DNA from: Streptomyces sp. P9-A4
GTDB lineage: Bacteria > Actinomycetota > Actinomycetes > Streptomycetales > Streptomycetaceae
Assembly (NCBI RefSeq): GCF_036634195.1
Contig: NZ_JAZIFY010000001.1
Span: 5,280,501-5,344,500 of the forward strand
Direction: 5' to 3'
Length of the DNA: 64,000 bases
The notes beneath the pieces are model-generated. The model worked only from the letters and a program-made list of their open reading frames with translations. It was not told the origin of the DNA and did not search any database. Every line of letters begins with the position of its first letter. Within the stretch, counting starts at the first letter, position 1. Positions 8,845 to 17,209 of this stretch are shown here, in pieces. The translations under genes were made by a program, and so were the position numbers.

Positions 8845-10200
8845 GTGGCCGCACGCCGGGACCGTACCCACTATCTGTATCTGGCCGTCATCGGCGCCGT
8901 ACTGCTCGGCATCACGGTCGGGTTCCTGGCCCCGGGCGTCGCCGTCGAGCTCAAGCCGCTGGGCACCGGCTTCGTCAACCTGATCAAGATGATGATCTCG
9001 CCGATCATCTTCTGCACGATCGTCCTCGGCGTCGGCTCGGTGCGGAAGGCCGCCAAGGTCGGCGCCGTCGGCGGGCTCGCCCTCGGCTACTTCCTGGTCA
9101 TGTCGACCGTCGCACTCGCGATCGGCCTGGTCGTCGGCAACCTCCTGGAGCCCGGATCCGGCCTCCACCTCACCAAGGAGGTGGCCGAGGCCGGGGCCAA
9201 GCAGGCGGAGGGCGCGAGCGAGTCCACGCCGGACTTCCTGCTCGGGATCATCCCCAAGACCATCGTCTCCGCGTTCACCGAGGGCGAGGTCCTCCAGACC
9301 CTCCTGGTCGCGCTGCTCGCGGGCTTCGCCCTGCAGGCCATGGGGTCGGCCGGCGAGCCGGTCCTGCGCGGGATCGGGCACATCCAGCGGCTGGTCTTCC
9401 GCATCCTCGGCATGATCATGTGGGCCGCCCCCGTCGGCGCGTTCGGCGCGATCGCCGCCGTCGTCGGCGCGACCGGCGTCGACGCGCTCAAGTCACTGGC
9501 CGTCATCATGATCGGCTTCTATCTGACCTGCGCGATCTTCGTCTTCGTCGTGCTCGGCGCGATCCTCAGGCTGGTCGCCGGGATCAACATCTGGTCCCTG
9601 CTGAAGTACCTGGGCCGCGAGTTCCTGCTGATCCTCTCCACCTCGTCCTCCGAGTCGGCCCTTCCCCGGCTCATCGCGAAGATGGAGCACCTGGGCGTCA
9701 GCAAGCCGGTCGTCGGCATCACCGTGCCGACCGGCTACTCCTTCAACCTCGACGGCACCGCGATCTACCTGACGATGTCCTCGCTCTTCGTCGCCGAGGC
9801 GATGGGCGACCCGCTCTCGCTCGGCGAGCAGATCTCGCTGCTCCTCTTCATGATCATCGCGTCGAAGGGCGCGGCGGGCGTCACCGGCGCCGGACTCGCG
9901 ACCCTCGCGGGCGGTCTCCAGTCGCACCGGCCCGACCTGGTCGACGGGGTGGGCCTGATCGTCGGCATCGACCGCTTCATGAGCGAGGCGCGCGCCCTCA
10001 CCAACTTCGCGGGGAACGCGGTGGCGACGGTGCTCGTCGGTACGTGGACCAAGGAGATCGACAAGGCGCGGGTGACGGAGGTGCTGGCGGGGCGGGTGCC
10101 GTTCGACGAGAAGACGCTCGTCGACGAGCACGCTGCCGCGGTGCCGGTGCCGGATCAGCGGGCCGAGGGGGGCGAGGAGAAGGCGCGGGCCGGGGTGTGA
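8845..10200 (+). CDS. dctA: C4-dicarboxylate:cation symporter (DctA-like)
   Basis: A 451-residue inner-membrane transporter of the dicarboxylate/amino acid:cation symporter family. It takes up succinate, fumarate, malate or a related anion with protons or sodium. Family signatures are clear: the serine-rich hairpin LILSTSSSESALPRLI, the substrate-site segment GYSFNLDGTAIY, and the last-helix region MSEARALTNFAGNAVATVLV. About eight membrane segments are readable. The GTG at 8845 has GAGGAGGA 5-12 bases upstream; an in-frame ATG at 8788 would add a hydrophilic extension with no ribosome site. It is divergent from the CitA/DcuS-type two-component operon that probably induces it. Confidence 0.92.
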   Translation: MAARRDRTHYLYLAVIGAVLLGITVGFLAPGVAVELKPLGTGFVNLIKMMISPIIFCTIVLGVGSVRKAAKVGAVGGLALGYFLVMSTVALAIGLVVGNLLEPGSGLHLTKEVAEAGAKQAEGASESTPDFLLGIIPKTIVSAFTEGEVLQTLLVALLAGFALQAMGSAGEPVLRGIGHIQRLVFRILGMIMWAAPVGAFGAIAAVVGATGVDALKSLAVIMIGFYLTCAIFVFVVLGAILRLVAGINIWSLLKYLGREFLLILSTSSSESALPRLIAKMEHLGVSKPVVGITVPTGYSFNLDGTAIYLTMSSLFVAEAMGDPLSLGEQISLLLFMIIASKGAAGVTGAGLATLAGGLQSHRPDLVDGVGLIVGIDRFMSEARALTNFAGNAVATVLVGTWTKEIDKARVTEVLAGRVPFDEKTLVDEHAAAVPVPDQRAEGGEEKARAGV

Positions 10201-10224
10201 CGGCGGAGGCCGGAGCCTGACGGC

Positions 10225-10259
10225 GGGGCGGGGCGGGGGTTCTTTCCCCACCCCGCCCC
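10225..10259. terminator. Terminator after symporter gene
   Basis: A G-rich arm (10225-10238) pairs with CCCCACCCCGCCCC (10246-10259) with one mismatch; the 7-base loop contains TTCTTT. It lies 25 bases after the stop codon. Confidence 0.7.
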
Positions 10260-10269
10260 TTCCCGAACC

Positions 10270-10313
10270 GGGGCTCCGCCCCGGACCCCGGTCCTCAAAC
10301 GCCGGACGGGCTG
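10270..10313. repeat. Streptomycete-type intergenic repeat (GGGGCTCCGCCCC...CTCAAACGCCGG)
   Basis: GGGGCTCCGCCCCGGACCCC followed by GGTCCTCAAACGCCGGACGG is, from memory, a motif dispersed in non-coding gaps of many Streptomyces chromosomes, usually after terminators. Only one copy is seen in this window. The first half forms a short hairpin (GGGGC/GCCCC). Confidence 0.55.
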
Positions 10314-10382
10314 AGATGAGCCCCGGACCGGAGTGAACCCCCGGCGGCGGGCCGAGATGAGCCCCGCACGGGCCGAGAAGCG

Positions 10383-10491
10383 TCAGCCGTTCAGTTCTCT
10401 CAGTTCTTCCTCCGTCAGTTCCAGCCCGGTCGCCCCCGCCGAGTCCCTGAGAGCTGCGCGCGATGCCGCCGAGCACCTCGATCGTGCTCAC
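10383..10491 (-). pseudogene. Possible frameshifted small gene or C-terminal remnant
   Basis: Reading minus from a GTG at 10491, the frame gives VSTIEVLGGIAR. One base later the neighbouring frame continues as ALRDSAGATGLELTEEELRE and ends LNG-stop at 10383. Joined, the two halves make a sensible acidic 36-residue peptide or C-terminal fragment, of the kind seen at the ends of some enzymes (LELTEEELREL). A one-base indel is needed. It lies divergent from the MerR gene and could be the remnant of a MerR-controlled gene. Chance readability in GC-rich DNA cannot be excluded. Confidence 0.28.
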
Positions 10492-10545
10492 CTCCCCGGC
10501 GGAGCGGAAACCGCTGCCGCCGCCGGCATCACACCGACTCCTTGC

Positions 10546-10563
10546 CTTGACGTCGGCGTCAAG
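10546..10563. promoter_or_regulatory. MerR-type operator CTTGACG-TCGG-CGTCAAG
   Basis: A perfect 7-bp dyad separated by 4 bases, 17 bases before the merR start codon. It carries TTGACG as a potential -35; TACGGT at 10566 would be a -10. MerR-family operators typically sit in exactly this position and autoregulate. Confidence 0.65.
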
Positions 10564-10579
10564 CCGTACGGTCGGGGAC

Positions 10580-10990
10580 ATGCGCATCGGAGAGCTGGCC
10601 GAGCAGGCGGGGACCACCACACGGACCCTGCGGTACTACGAGTCCCGCGGTCTGCTGACCGCCCGGCGTACGGAGCAGGGGTACCGCACGTACGACGAGG
10701 ACGACCTGCGGCTGCTCCAGCAGATCAGGACCCTTCAGGACTTCGGGTTCGAGCTGGAGGAGACGCGGCCGTTCGTCGACTGCCTGCGCGCGGGCCATCC
10801 GGCGGGGGACTCCTGTCCCGCGTCGATCGCCGTCTACCGGCGGAAGGTCGCCGAGCTGGACGGGCTCATCGAACAGCTCCAGGCGGTACGCGCCCAGGTG
10901 GGCGCCCAGCTGCTGCGGGCCGAGGCGGAACTGCCGCACGGCCCGGAGCCCCGGTGCGAACTCGAAACGGTGACGGATGCGGAGGGGTGA
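10580..10990 (+). CDS. MerR-family transcriptional regulator
   Basis: A 136-residue MerR regulator. The winged helix-turn-helix starts MRIGELAEQAGTTTRTLRYY with the second conserved part ESRGLLTARRTEQGYRTYDE, followed by a dimerisation coiled coil (about residues 75-115, YRRKVAELDGLIEQLQAVRA). Cysteines occur at CLRAGHPAGDSC (about residues 70-81) and near the C-terminus (PRCE), so thiol, metal or redox sensing is possible; the effector cannot be assigned. The start at 10580 is very close to the promoter dyad and may be leaderless. It overlaps the thioredoxin gene start (GTGA), forming a two-gene operon consistent with a redox theme. Confidence 0.9.
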   Translation: MRIGELAEQAGTTTRTLRYYESRGLLTARRTEQGYRTYDEDDLRLLQQIRTLQDFGFELEETRPFVDCLRAGHPAGDSCPASIAVYRRKVAELDGLIEQLQAVRAQVGAQLLRAEAELPHGPEPRCELETVTDAEG

Positions 10991-11334
10991 CGGAGTTGAC
11001 GACGTACACGGAGAGCGTGGCCGAGGTCACGGACGCGGACTTCGGGACGGAGGTGCTGGGGGCCGAGCTGCCGGTCCTGGTGAAGTTCACCGCGGAATGG
11101 TGCGGGCCGTGCCGGCAGCTGAAGCCGGTGCTCGCCGCCATCGCCACGGAGGAGGCGGCCCGGCTGCGCGTCGTGGAGATCGACGTGGACCGCAACCCGG
11201 AGACCGCGCTGCGGTACGGGGTCCTCGCGACCCCGACGATGATGGTCTTCCGGGCGGGGGAGCCGGTGAAGTCCCTCGTGGGCGCCCGGCCGAAGCGCCG
11301 TCTGCTGGCGGACCTGGAGGACGTCCTCGGGTAG
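10987..11334 (+). CDS. Thioredoxin
   Basis: A small cytoplasmic thiol-disulfide reductant, 115 residues, with the active site FTAEWCGPCRQLKP and the cis-proline segment GVLATPTMMVF. The GTG at 10987 overlaps the MerR stop (GTGA). A TTG at 10996, placed 8 bases after GGAGGGG, is an equally good start and would begin MTTYTESVAEV. It is co-transcribed with the MerR regulator, suggesting that regulator controls a thiol-stress response. The length is normal for thioredoxin; no partner reductase is adjacent. Confidence 0.92.
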   Translation: MTELTTYTESVAEVTDADFGTEVLGAELPVLVKFTAEWCGPCRQLKPVLAAIATEEAARLRVVEIDVDRNPETALRYGVLATPTMMVFRAGEPVKSLVGARPKRRLLADLEDVLG

Positions 11335-11367
11335 CCCCGGCGCCCGGAGCTTCCGCAGGGCATACAG

Positions 11368-11402
11368 AAATACCCCGACTAGAATTGACAGTCGGGGTAT
11401 TT
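11368..11402. terminator. Perfect 13-bp stem-loop with A/T tracts between thioredoxin and helD
   Basis: AAATACCCCGACT (11368-11380) pairs exactly with AGTCGGGGTATTT (11390-11402) around a 9-base loop. With an A-tract before and a T-tract after, it resembles a bidirectional rho-independent terminator. It ends the merR-trx operon and overlaps the -35 of the next gene. Confidence 0.7.
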
Positions 11403-11415
11403 GCTCGCGTATATT
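11385..11415 (+). promoter_or_regulatory. Near-consensus promoter for helD
   Basis: TTGACA (11385-11390), an 18-19 base spacer, then GTATAT/TATATT (11409-11415). This is unusually AT-rich for this genome and gives an 85-90 base leader to the TTG start. The -35 lies in the loop and right arm of the preceding terminator hairpin. Confidence 0.65.
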
Positions 11416-11502
11416 AATGGATTCCGTGTCTGTCGCGCCATTTAGGCACACCAGAAACACGGAGAAGTTCAATAAACGCACTGTATCGCGCCGGGAGTCG
11501 AA

Positions 11503-13746
11503 TTGTCAACCGAGGAATTTCGGAACGAACAGCAATTCATCACCGATCTCTACGCACGGCTCGACGTCCTGCGGGACGAGGCCGAGGCCGCCGTCGAGCG
11601 CGCCCTGCGCACCCCCGGGGTCGGCGGCAACCAGGGCCGTCTCGAACGGGACGTGATGGTCGCCGAGCAGTCCGGGCTCCTCGCCGCGTTCAACGCGGGC
11701 GAGAGCGGGCTCTGCTTCGGGCGCCTGGTCTTCAAGGACGGCCCCGACCACCACATCGGCCGGCTCGGCATCCGAGAGGACGACCCGAACCGCACCCCGC
11801 TCGTCGTGGACTGGCGCGCCGAGATCGCCCGCCCCTTCTACCTCGCCACCGGTTACGAGCCCATGGGGCTCTCCCGCCGCCGGCACATCACCACCAGGGG
11901 GCGCGAGGTCGTCTCCCTCCACGACGAGGTGCTCGACCTCGCCGACGCCACCCGCACCGGCCACGAGAGCCGCGACGCCGACGAGGTGCTCCTCTCCGCG
12001 CTCGACGCCGCCCGCACCGGCCGGATGCACGACATCGTGCAGACCATCCAGGCCGAGCAGGACGCCATCATCCGCTCCCCGCACCGCGGGGTCCTCGTCG
12101 TCGAGGGCGGCCCCGGCACCGGCAAGACCGCCGTGGCGCTGCACCGGGCCGCGTACCTCCTCTACGCGCACCGCGAGCAGCTCGCCAAGCGGGCCGTCCT
12201 CATCGTCGGCCCCAACCCGGCCTTCCTCGGCTACATCGGCAACGTCCTGCCCTCGCTCGGCGAGACCGGCGTCCTCCTCGCCACCCCCGCCGAGCTGTTC
12301 CCCGGCGTCCGCGCCACCGGCACCGACACCCCCCGCGCCGCCGCCGTGAAGGGCGACCTCGCGATGGCCGGGGCGCTCGCCGCCGCCGTACGGGACCGCC
12401 AGCAGGTCCCCGAGCGCGGCGAACCGCTGATCGTCCCGCACGAGGACGGCGACCTCGTCATCGACTGGGACATGGCCCTGGAGGCCCGGCACAAGGCACG
12501 CGAGACGGCCCTCCCCCACAACCTGGCCCGCCCGTACTTCGTCTTCCGGATCCTCGACGCGCTCGCCGAGCAGCTCGCGGACCGGATCGGCGCCGACCCG
12601 TACGGCGGCCCCAACTTCCTCGGCCCCGACGACATCGCCCTGCTCGCCAAGGGCATCGCGGGCAACCCCGAGGTCCACGCGGCGATCGACACCCTCTGGC
12701 CCGCGCTCACCCCGGGGGAGTTCCTCGCCGGCTACCTGGCCGAGCCCACCCACCTGGCGGACGCGGACGCCGACGAGATCCGCCGCGACGGCGGCCCCTG
12801 GACCCCCGCCGACGTGCCGCTGCTCGACGAGGCCGCCGAACTCCTCGGCGAGGACGACTCGGCCGCCCGCGCCGCCGAGGAGGCCGAACGGCAGAAGCAG
12901 GTCCAGTACGCGCAGGGCGTCCTCGACGTCTCCTACGCCTCCCGCACCTACGAGTTCGAGGACAAGGAGGAGTACGACAAGGACGCCTCCGAGGTCCTCT
13001 CGGCGCACGACATCATCGACGCCGAGCGCTTCGCCGAGCGCCACGAGGAGGCCGACCACCGCACCGCCGCCGAGCGGGCCGCCGCCGACCGCACCTGGGC
13101 CTTCGGCCACATCATCGTCGACGAGGCGCAGGAACTCTCCGCGATGACCTGGCGGCTCCTGATGCGCCGCAGCCCCAACCGCTCGATGACCCTGGTCGGC
13201 GACCCCGCCCAGACCGGCGACCCGGCCGGCGTCGGCGCCTGGGAACGCATCCTCGCCCCCTACGTCGAGGACCGCTGGGAGCTGGTGCGCCTCGGGGTCA
13301 ACTACCGCACGCCCGCCGAGATCATGGCGGTCGCCGCCGAGGTGCGAAGGGCCGACGACCCCGGGTTCCAGCCCCCGAGTTCGGTGCGGTCCACCGGGGT
13401 CGAGCCCTGGGACCGTACCGTCGAGGACCCGGTGAAGGAGGCCGCCGACGCGGTGGCGGCCGAGCTGCGCGCCGAGGGCCGGATCGCCGTGATCGCCCCG
13501 CCGGAGCTGCACCCCGGCCTGGTCGCCGCCCTGCCGGAGGCCGCTTACGGACCGGCCCCCGACCTCACCCGGCCGGTGGTCCTGCTCGACCCCCGGCAGG
13601 CGAAGGGCCTGGAGTTCGACACCGTCCTCGTCGTCGATCCGGAGGGCATCGTCGCCGGCGCCGTCCACGGCACCAACGACCTGTACGTGGCGCTGACCCG
13701 GGCGACCCAGCGCCTCGGGATCATCCGCTCCGCAGCGCGCAGCTGA
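11503..13746 (+). CDS. helD: HelD-type RNA polymerase recycling/ATPase factor (UvrD-like)
   Basis: A 747-residue protein of the actinobacterial HelD class: a superfamily 1 helicase-like ATPase that inserts into RNA polymerase, releases it from DNA and, in some homologues (HelR), protects against rifamycins. The N-terminal arm is acidic and helical (TEEFRNEQQFITDLYARLDV). Walker A is EGGPGTGKTAVALHR (about residue 205), Walker B is IIVDEAQELSAMTW, and the C-terminal 1A/2A motifs include LVGDPAQTGDPAG, LGVNYRTPAEI, KGLEFDTVLVVDP and YVALTRATQRLGI. The TTG at 11503 is used because GGGAG lies 5-9 bases before it and the protein begins MSTEEFRNEQQ. I looked for, and did not find, a rifamycin-associated element upstream. 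Its 3' end overlaps the convergent afsA-like gene by 26 bases. Confidence 0.9.
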   Translation: MSTEEFRNEQQFITDLYARLDVLRDEAEAAVERALRTPGVGGNQGRLERDVMVAEQSGLLAAFNAGESGLCFGRLVFKDGPDHHIGRLGIREDDPNRTPLVVDWRAEIARPFYLATGYEPMGLSRRRHITTRGREVVSLHDEVLDLADATRTGHESRDADEVLLSALDAARTGRMHDIVQTIQAEQDAIIRSPHRGVLVVEGGPGTGKTAVALHRAAYLLYAHREQLAKRAVLIVGPNPAFLGYIGNVLPSLGETGVLLATPAELFPGVRATGTDTPRAAAVKGDLAMAGALAAAVRDRQQVPERGEPLIVPHEDGDLVIDWDMALEARHKARETALPHNLARPYFVFRILDALAEQLADRIGADPYGGPNFLGPDDIALLAKGIAGNPEVHAAIDTLWPALTPGEFLAGYLAEPTHLADADADEIRRDGGPWTPADVPLLDEAAELLGEDDSAARAAEEAERQKQVQYAQGVLDVSYASRTYEFEDKEEYDKDASEVLSAHDIIDAERFAERHEEADHRTAAERAAADRTWAFGHIIVDEAQELSAMTWRLLMRRSPNRSMTLVGDPAQTGDPAGVGAWERILAPYVEDRWELVRLGVNYRTPAEIMAVAAEVRRADDPGFQPPSSVRSTGVEPWDRTVEDPVKEAADAVAAELRAEGRIAVIAPPELHPGLVAALPEAAYGPAPDLTRPVVLLDPRQAKGLEFDTVLVVDPEGIVAGAVHGTNDLYVALTRATQRLGIIRSAARS

Positions 13747-14611
13747 ACAGCGGCTCGCCTTCCTGGTGGCCGGTGACCCGGACCGACCCCGCCGTGCTCC
13801 CGGGCTCCGCCCGGAGCAGGCAGGGGCCGCCGTCGAACTCGGCGTACCGGTGGAAGGCGATCCGCAGCTCGGCCGGCACGAAGGGGCGGGGCCAGGCGGC
13901 GGCGGTGGCCGCCTGGCGGGCGGCTTCGAGGAAGAGCATCCCCGGTATGTGGTCGTTGGGGCGCTGGAAGAGGGTGGGGTGGCCGGTGTCGACGACCAGT
14001 TCCCAGGCGTCCGCCCGGTCGCCCGGGGCGAGCAGCACGTCCTCGGGCCTGGTCCGGCCGGTCCGGTCCGCCGGGATCCGGCGGGCGTCCGGTCCCGGCC
14101 GTACGACCCCGGGCTCGACGTGTCCGCCGCGCAGTCTGCGGTAGGCCCCGGGGCCGGCGAACCGGGCGTCGGCCCCGCCGGTCGCGACGACGCCCGCCGC
14201 CCGCCGCACGGTCCACTCGACCCGCATCCGGCTCAACTCTCCGCCCCGGGAGACGAGTTCGGTGAACCGGACCTCGATGTCGACGTCCTCGCCGGCCACC
14301 GCGAGCCCCGCCGGGTCGCAGGAGAGGGATATCTCGCCGAGCAGGATGTGCCGGGTCAGCGGCATGCCGTGGGCCGCGTGCAGGAGGGCCATGGTGGACT
14401 GCCGCAGCGTCTCCACGACGAGCAGCGGGTCGTGGCACCGCTCGTCGCCCCGGCCGAGCGGGGCGAAGAACGGGTGGTCGGCGGGCCAGGTGGCCCGTAC
14501 CGCGAAGCGCTCCCGCCCGTCGAGCGGCCGCCACTCGACGGGGAAGGTGTCCTCGCCGCGCGCCCGGTGGCAGAGCTGCGGCGACAGGGGCCGCTCCACG
14601 GTCTTCTGCAT
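13721..14611 (-). CDS. AfsA/ScbA-family gamma-butyrolactone biosynthesis protein
   Basis: A 296-residue double hot-dog protein of the AfsA family. AfsA condenses a beta-ketoacyl chain with dihydroxyacetone phosphate to start gamma-butyrolactone signal synthesis. Both halves carry the family motif: HDPLLVVETLRQSTMALLHA in the first, and DHIPGMLFLEAARQAATAAA in the second. The N-terminal LCHRARGEDTFPVEW also fits the family. The ATG at 14611 follows GGGGACAACC. No TetR-type receptor (ArpA/ScbR) lies beside it, so it is an orphan: it could make a butyrolactone sensed elsewhere or a related 2-alkyl furan or lipid. It overlaps the end of helD by 26 bp and lies 173 bases downstream of glgB on the same strand. 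Confidence 0.87.
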   Translation of the reverse strand: MQKTVERPLSPQLCHRARGEDTFPVEWRPLDGRERFAVRATWPADHPFFAPLGRGDERCHDPLLVVETLRQSTMALLHAAHGMPLTRHILLGEISLSCDPAGLAVAGEDVDIEVRFTELVSRGGELSRMRVEWTVRRAAGVVATGGADARFAGPGAYRRLRGGHVEPGVVRPGPDARRIPADRTGRTRPEDVLLAPGDRADAWELVVDTGHPTLFQRPNDHIPGMLFLEAARQAATAAAWPRPFVPAELRIAFHRYAEFDGGPCLLRAEPGSTAGSVRVTGHQEGEPLFSCALRSG

Positions 14612-14784
14612 GGTTGTCCCCGCTCGTCCGGATCCGTCGGCACGATCCGAGAGCGAAGATAGCCGAACAGAGGGCGGTGTGTCCGAACGAATGAACGATC
14701 AAGGAGTGGTCGTCGGTCACCGGAAGGCCGCAGACCTTTGCGTCCACGGCCCTCCGCACCGCAGGGCCTCGCCCGGCACCGGGC

Positions 14785-17034
14785 TCAGGCCGGACGCAGC
14801 CAGACCGTCGCCAGCGGCGGCAGCGTCATCCGCAGGCTCGCCGCCCGCCCGTGGTGCGGCACCGACTCGGTCTTCACCGGGTCCCGCCCCGCCACGTCAC
14901 CACCGCCGTACCGGCCGGCGTCCGTGTTCAGGACCTCCGCCCAGGCCACCACGTCCTCCGGCACACCGAGCCGGTAGTCGTGCCGCACCACCGGCGAGAA
15001 GTTCGACACCGAGAGCAGCGGCGCCCCGGACGCGTCGAAGCGCAGGAACGCGAACACGTTGTCCTCCGCCGCGTCCCCGACCACCCACTGGAAGCCCTCG
15101 GGGGCCGTGTCCCGCTCCCAGAGCGAGGGCGTCGCCGCGTACACCGTGTTCAGGTCGCGGACCAGATCCCGCACACCCCGGTGGTCGGCCTCCGCCCCGT
15201 ACGCCGGATCCAGCAGCCACCAGTCCGGACCGTGGTCCGCCGACCACTCCGAGCCCTGCGCGAACTCCTGCCCCATGTACAGGAGTTGCTTGCCCGGATG
15301 GGCCCACATGAAGCCCAGGTACGCACGGTGGTTCGCCCGCTGCTGCCACCAGTCGCCCGGCATCTTCGACACCAGCGACCGCTTGCCGTGCACCACCTCG
15401 TCGTGGGAGATCGGCAGGATGTAGTTCTCGCTGTACGCGTACACCATCGAGAAGGTCATCTCGTTGTGGTGGTACTTCCGGTGCACCGGCTCCTTCCGCA
15501 CGTACTCCAGCGAGTCGTGCATCCAGCCCATGTTCCACTTCATGCCGAAGCCGAGACCGCCGTGGCCGCCGGGCCCCACCTGGTCCGTCGCCCGCGTCAC
15601 CCCGTCCCAGGCCGTGGACTCCTCCGCGAAGGTCACGATCCCCGGGCAGCGCCGGTACACCGTCGCGTTCATCTCCTGGAGGAACGCCACCGCGTCCAGG
15701 TTCTCCCGGCCCCCGAACTCGTTCGGCAGCCACTCGCCGTGCTCCCGCGAGTAGTCCAGGTAGAGCATCGACGCCACCGCGTCCACCCGCAGCCCGTCGA
15801 TGTGGAACTCCTGGCACCAGTACACGGCGTTCGCCACCAGGAAGTTCCGCACCTCCTTGCGGCCGTAGTCGAACTCCAGGGTCCCCCAGTCGGGATGGTG
15901 CGACCTGCGCGGGTCCTCGTGCTCGTACAGCGGACGCCCGTCGAACTCCGCGAGCGCCCAGTCGTCCTTCGGGAAGTGCGCGGGCACCCAGTCCATCAGG
16001 ACCCCGATCCCCGCCGCGTGCAGCGCGTCCACCAGGAACCTGAAGTCGTCCGGGGTGCCCATCCGGGCCGTCGGCGCGTAGAAACCGGTGACCTGGTAGC
16101 CCCACGAACCGCCGAAGGGATGCTCGGTGACCGGCATCAGCTCCACATGGGTGAAGCCCAGGTCCCGGACGTACGCGGGCAGCTGCTCGGCCAGCTGGCG
16201 GTACGTCAGTCCCGGCCGCCAGGACGGCAGATGGACCTCGTAGACGCTCAGCGGCGCCTCGTGGTGCGGACGCGCCCCGCGCCGCGCCATCCACTCCGCG
16301 TCGTCCCAGCTGTAGTGCGACTCGGTGACGATCGACGCGGTGTTCGGCGGGCACTCCGTGCGCCGGGCCATCGGGTCCGCGCGCACCGTGTGCGTACCGT
16401 CCGGCCGGGTGATGTCGTACTTGTACAGCGCGCCCTCGCCGATCCCCGGCACGAACAGCTCCCACACGCCCGTCGAGCCCAGCGAGCGCATCGGCAGCCC
16501 GGTGCCGTCCCAGTGCGTGAAGTCACCGGTGACCCGCACCCCCCGCGCGTTCGGCGCCCACACCGCGAACCGCGTGCCGGTCACCCCCTCGTGGGTCATG
16601 ACGCGGGAGCCGAGGGCCGTCCACAGCTCCTCGTGCCGGCCCTCCCCGATCAGATGCAGGTCCAGCTCCCCGAGGGACGGCAGGAAGCGGTACGGGTCGT
16701 GCGCGGCGAGCTCGTCCGGCCCGTCGTAGCGGACCCGCAGCTCGTACGCGGGGACCTTGCGCAGCAGCGGGAGCAGCGTGGAGAAGAACCCGTCGCCGTC
16801 GTCCGTGAGCGGGACGCGCCGGCCCTTGGTGAGGAGGGCCACCTCCTTCGCCCACGGGCGCAGTACCCGGACCGCCACCCCGCCCCGCACCGGATGCGCG
16901 CCGAGCGCACCGTGCGGATCGTGGTGCTCCCCGGCGAGCAGCCGGGCCCGGTCGCCCGGGTCGAGCGGTGGCGCCGTCCGGGGCGCGGGGGACTTGGTGC
17001 TGCGGGCCGACTTGCCTGCGGGGCGGGCGGTCAC
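14785..17034 (-). CDS. glgB: 1,4-alpha-glucan branching enzyme
   Basis: Introduces alpha-1,6 branches into glycogen or GlgE-made glucan. The 749 residues comprise an N-terminal CBM48 region duplicated as in long actinobacterial GlgB (first copy about 45-140, second about 145-250) and a GH13 catalytic barrel. Catalytic residues are the Asp in DGLRVDAVASMLYLD, the Glu in VTFAEESTAWDGV and the Asp in LPISHDEVVHGKRS, with FGGSWGYQVTGFYAPTARMG as region I. The GTG start at 17034 has AGGAGG 7 bases upstream. It is the last gene of the minus-strand glgE-treS-pep2-glgB cluster; a 175-base gap separates it from pep2, so it may have its own promoter. Confidence 0.96.
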   Translation of the reverse strand: MTARPAGKSARSTKSPAPRTAPPLDPGDRARLLAGEHHDPHGALGAHPVRGGVAVRVLRPWAKEVALLTKGRRVPLTDDGDGFFSTLLPLLRKVPAYELRVRYDGPDELAAHDPYRFLPSLGELDLHLIGEGRHEELWTALGSRVMTHEGVTGTRFAVWAPNARGVRVTGDFTHWDGTGLPMRSLGSTGVWELFVPGIGEGALYKYDITRPDGTHTVRADPMARRTECPPNTASIVTESHYSWDDAEWMARRGARPHHEAPLSVYEVHLPSWRPGLTYRQLAEQLPAYVRDLGFTHVELMPVTEHPFGGSWGYQVTGFYAPTARMGTPDDFRFLVDALHAAGIGVLMDWVPAHFPKDDWALAEFDGRPLYEHEDPRRSHHPDWGTLEFDYGRKEVRNFLVANAVYWCQEFHIDGLRVDAVASMLYLDYSREHGEWLPNEFGGRENLDAVAFLQEMNATVYRRCPGIVTFAEESTAWDGVTRATDQVGPGGHGGLGFGMKWNMGWMHDSLEYVRKEPVHRKYHHNEMTFSMVYAYSENYILPISHDEVVHGKRSLVSKMPGDWWQQRANHRAYLGFMWAHPGKQLLYMGQEFAQGSEWSADHGPDWWLLDPAYGAEADHRGVRDLVRDLNTVYAATPSLWERDTAPEGFQWVVGDAAEDNVFAFLRFDASGAPLLSVSNFSPVVRHDYRLGVPEDVVAWAEVLNTDAGRYGGGDVAGRDPVKTESVPHHGRAASLRMTLPPLATVWLRPA

Positions 17035-17209
17035 CGGGATGCCTCCTGAGGGTTACGGGGGGTACGGATGCGCAACGGTGGGGTGCCGGGGCGGGACACT
17101 CGGCCGAACGGGGGCGCGTGCGGTTCCCGCAGGCGGGGGCCGCCGGGGGGCGCCCCGCGCTGGTCCGAACGGGGGTGCGGCCGGGCCCCGGCGGCCCGCC
17201 CGTGGCGGG

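Noticed and set aside
11335..11502. Rifamycin-associated element upstream of helD
   Set aside because: No 19-bp palindrome of the type I remember (GGGGCTTGC...) is present, so this is not scored as a HelR-type rifamycin-inducible gene.
11506..13668. A 720-codon open frame antisense to helD
   Set aside because: Val/Gly/Asp-rich antisense shadow; helD motifs on the plus strand are unambiguous.
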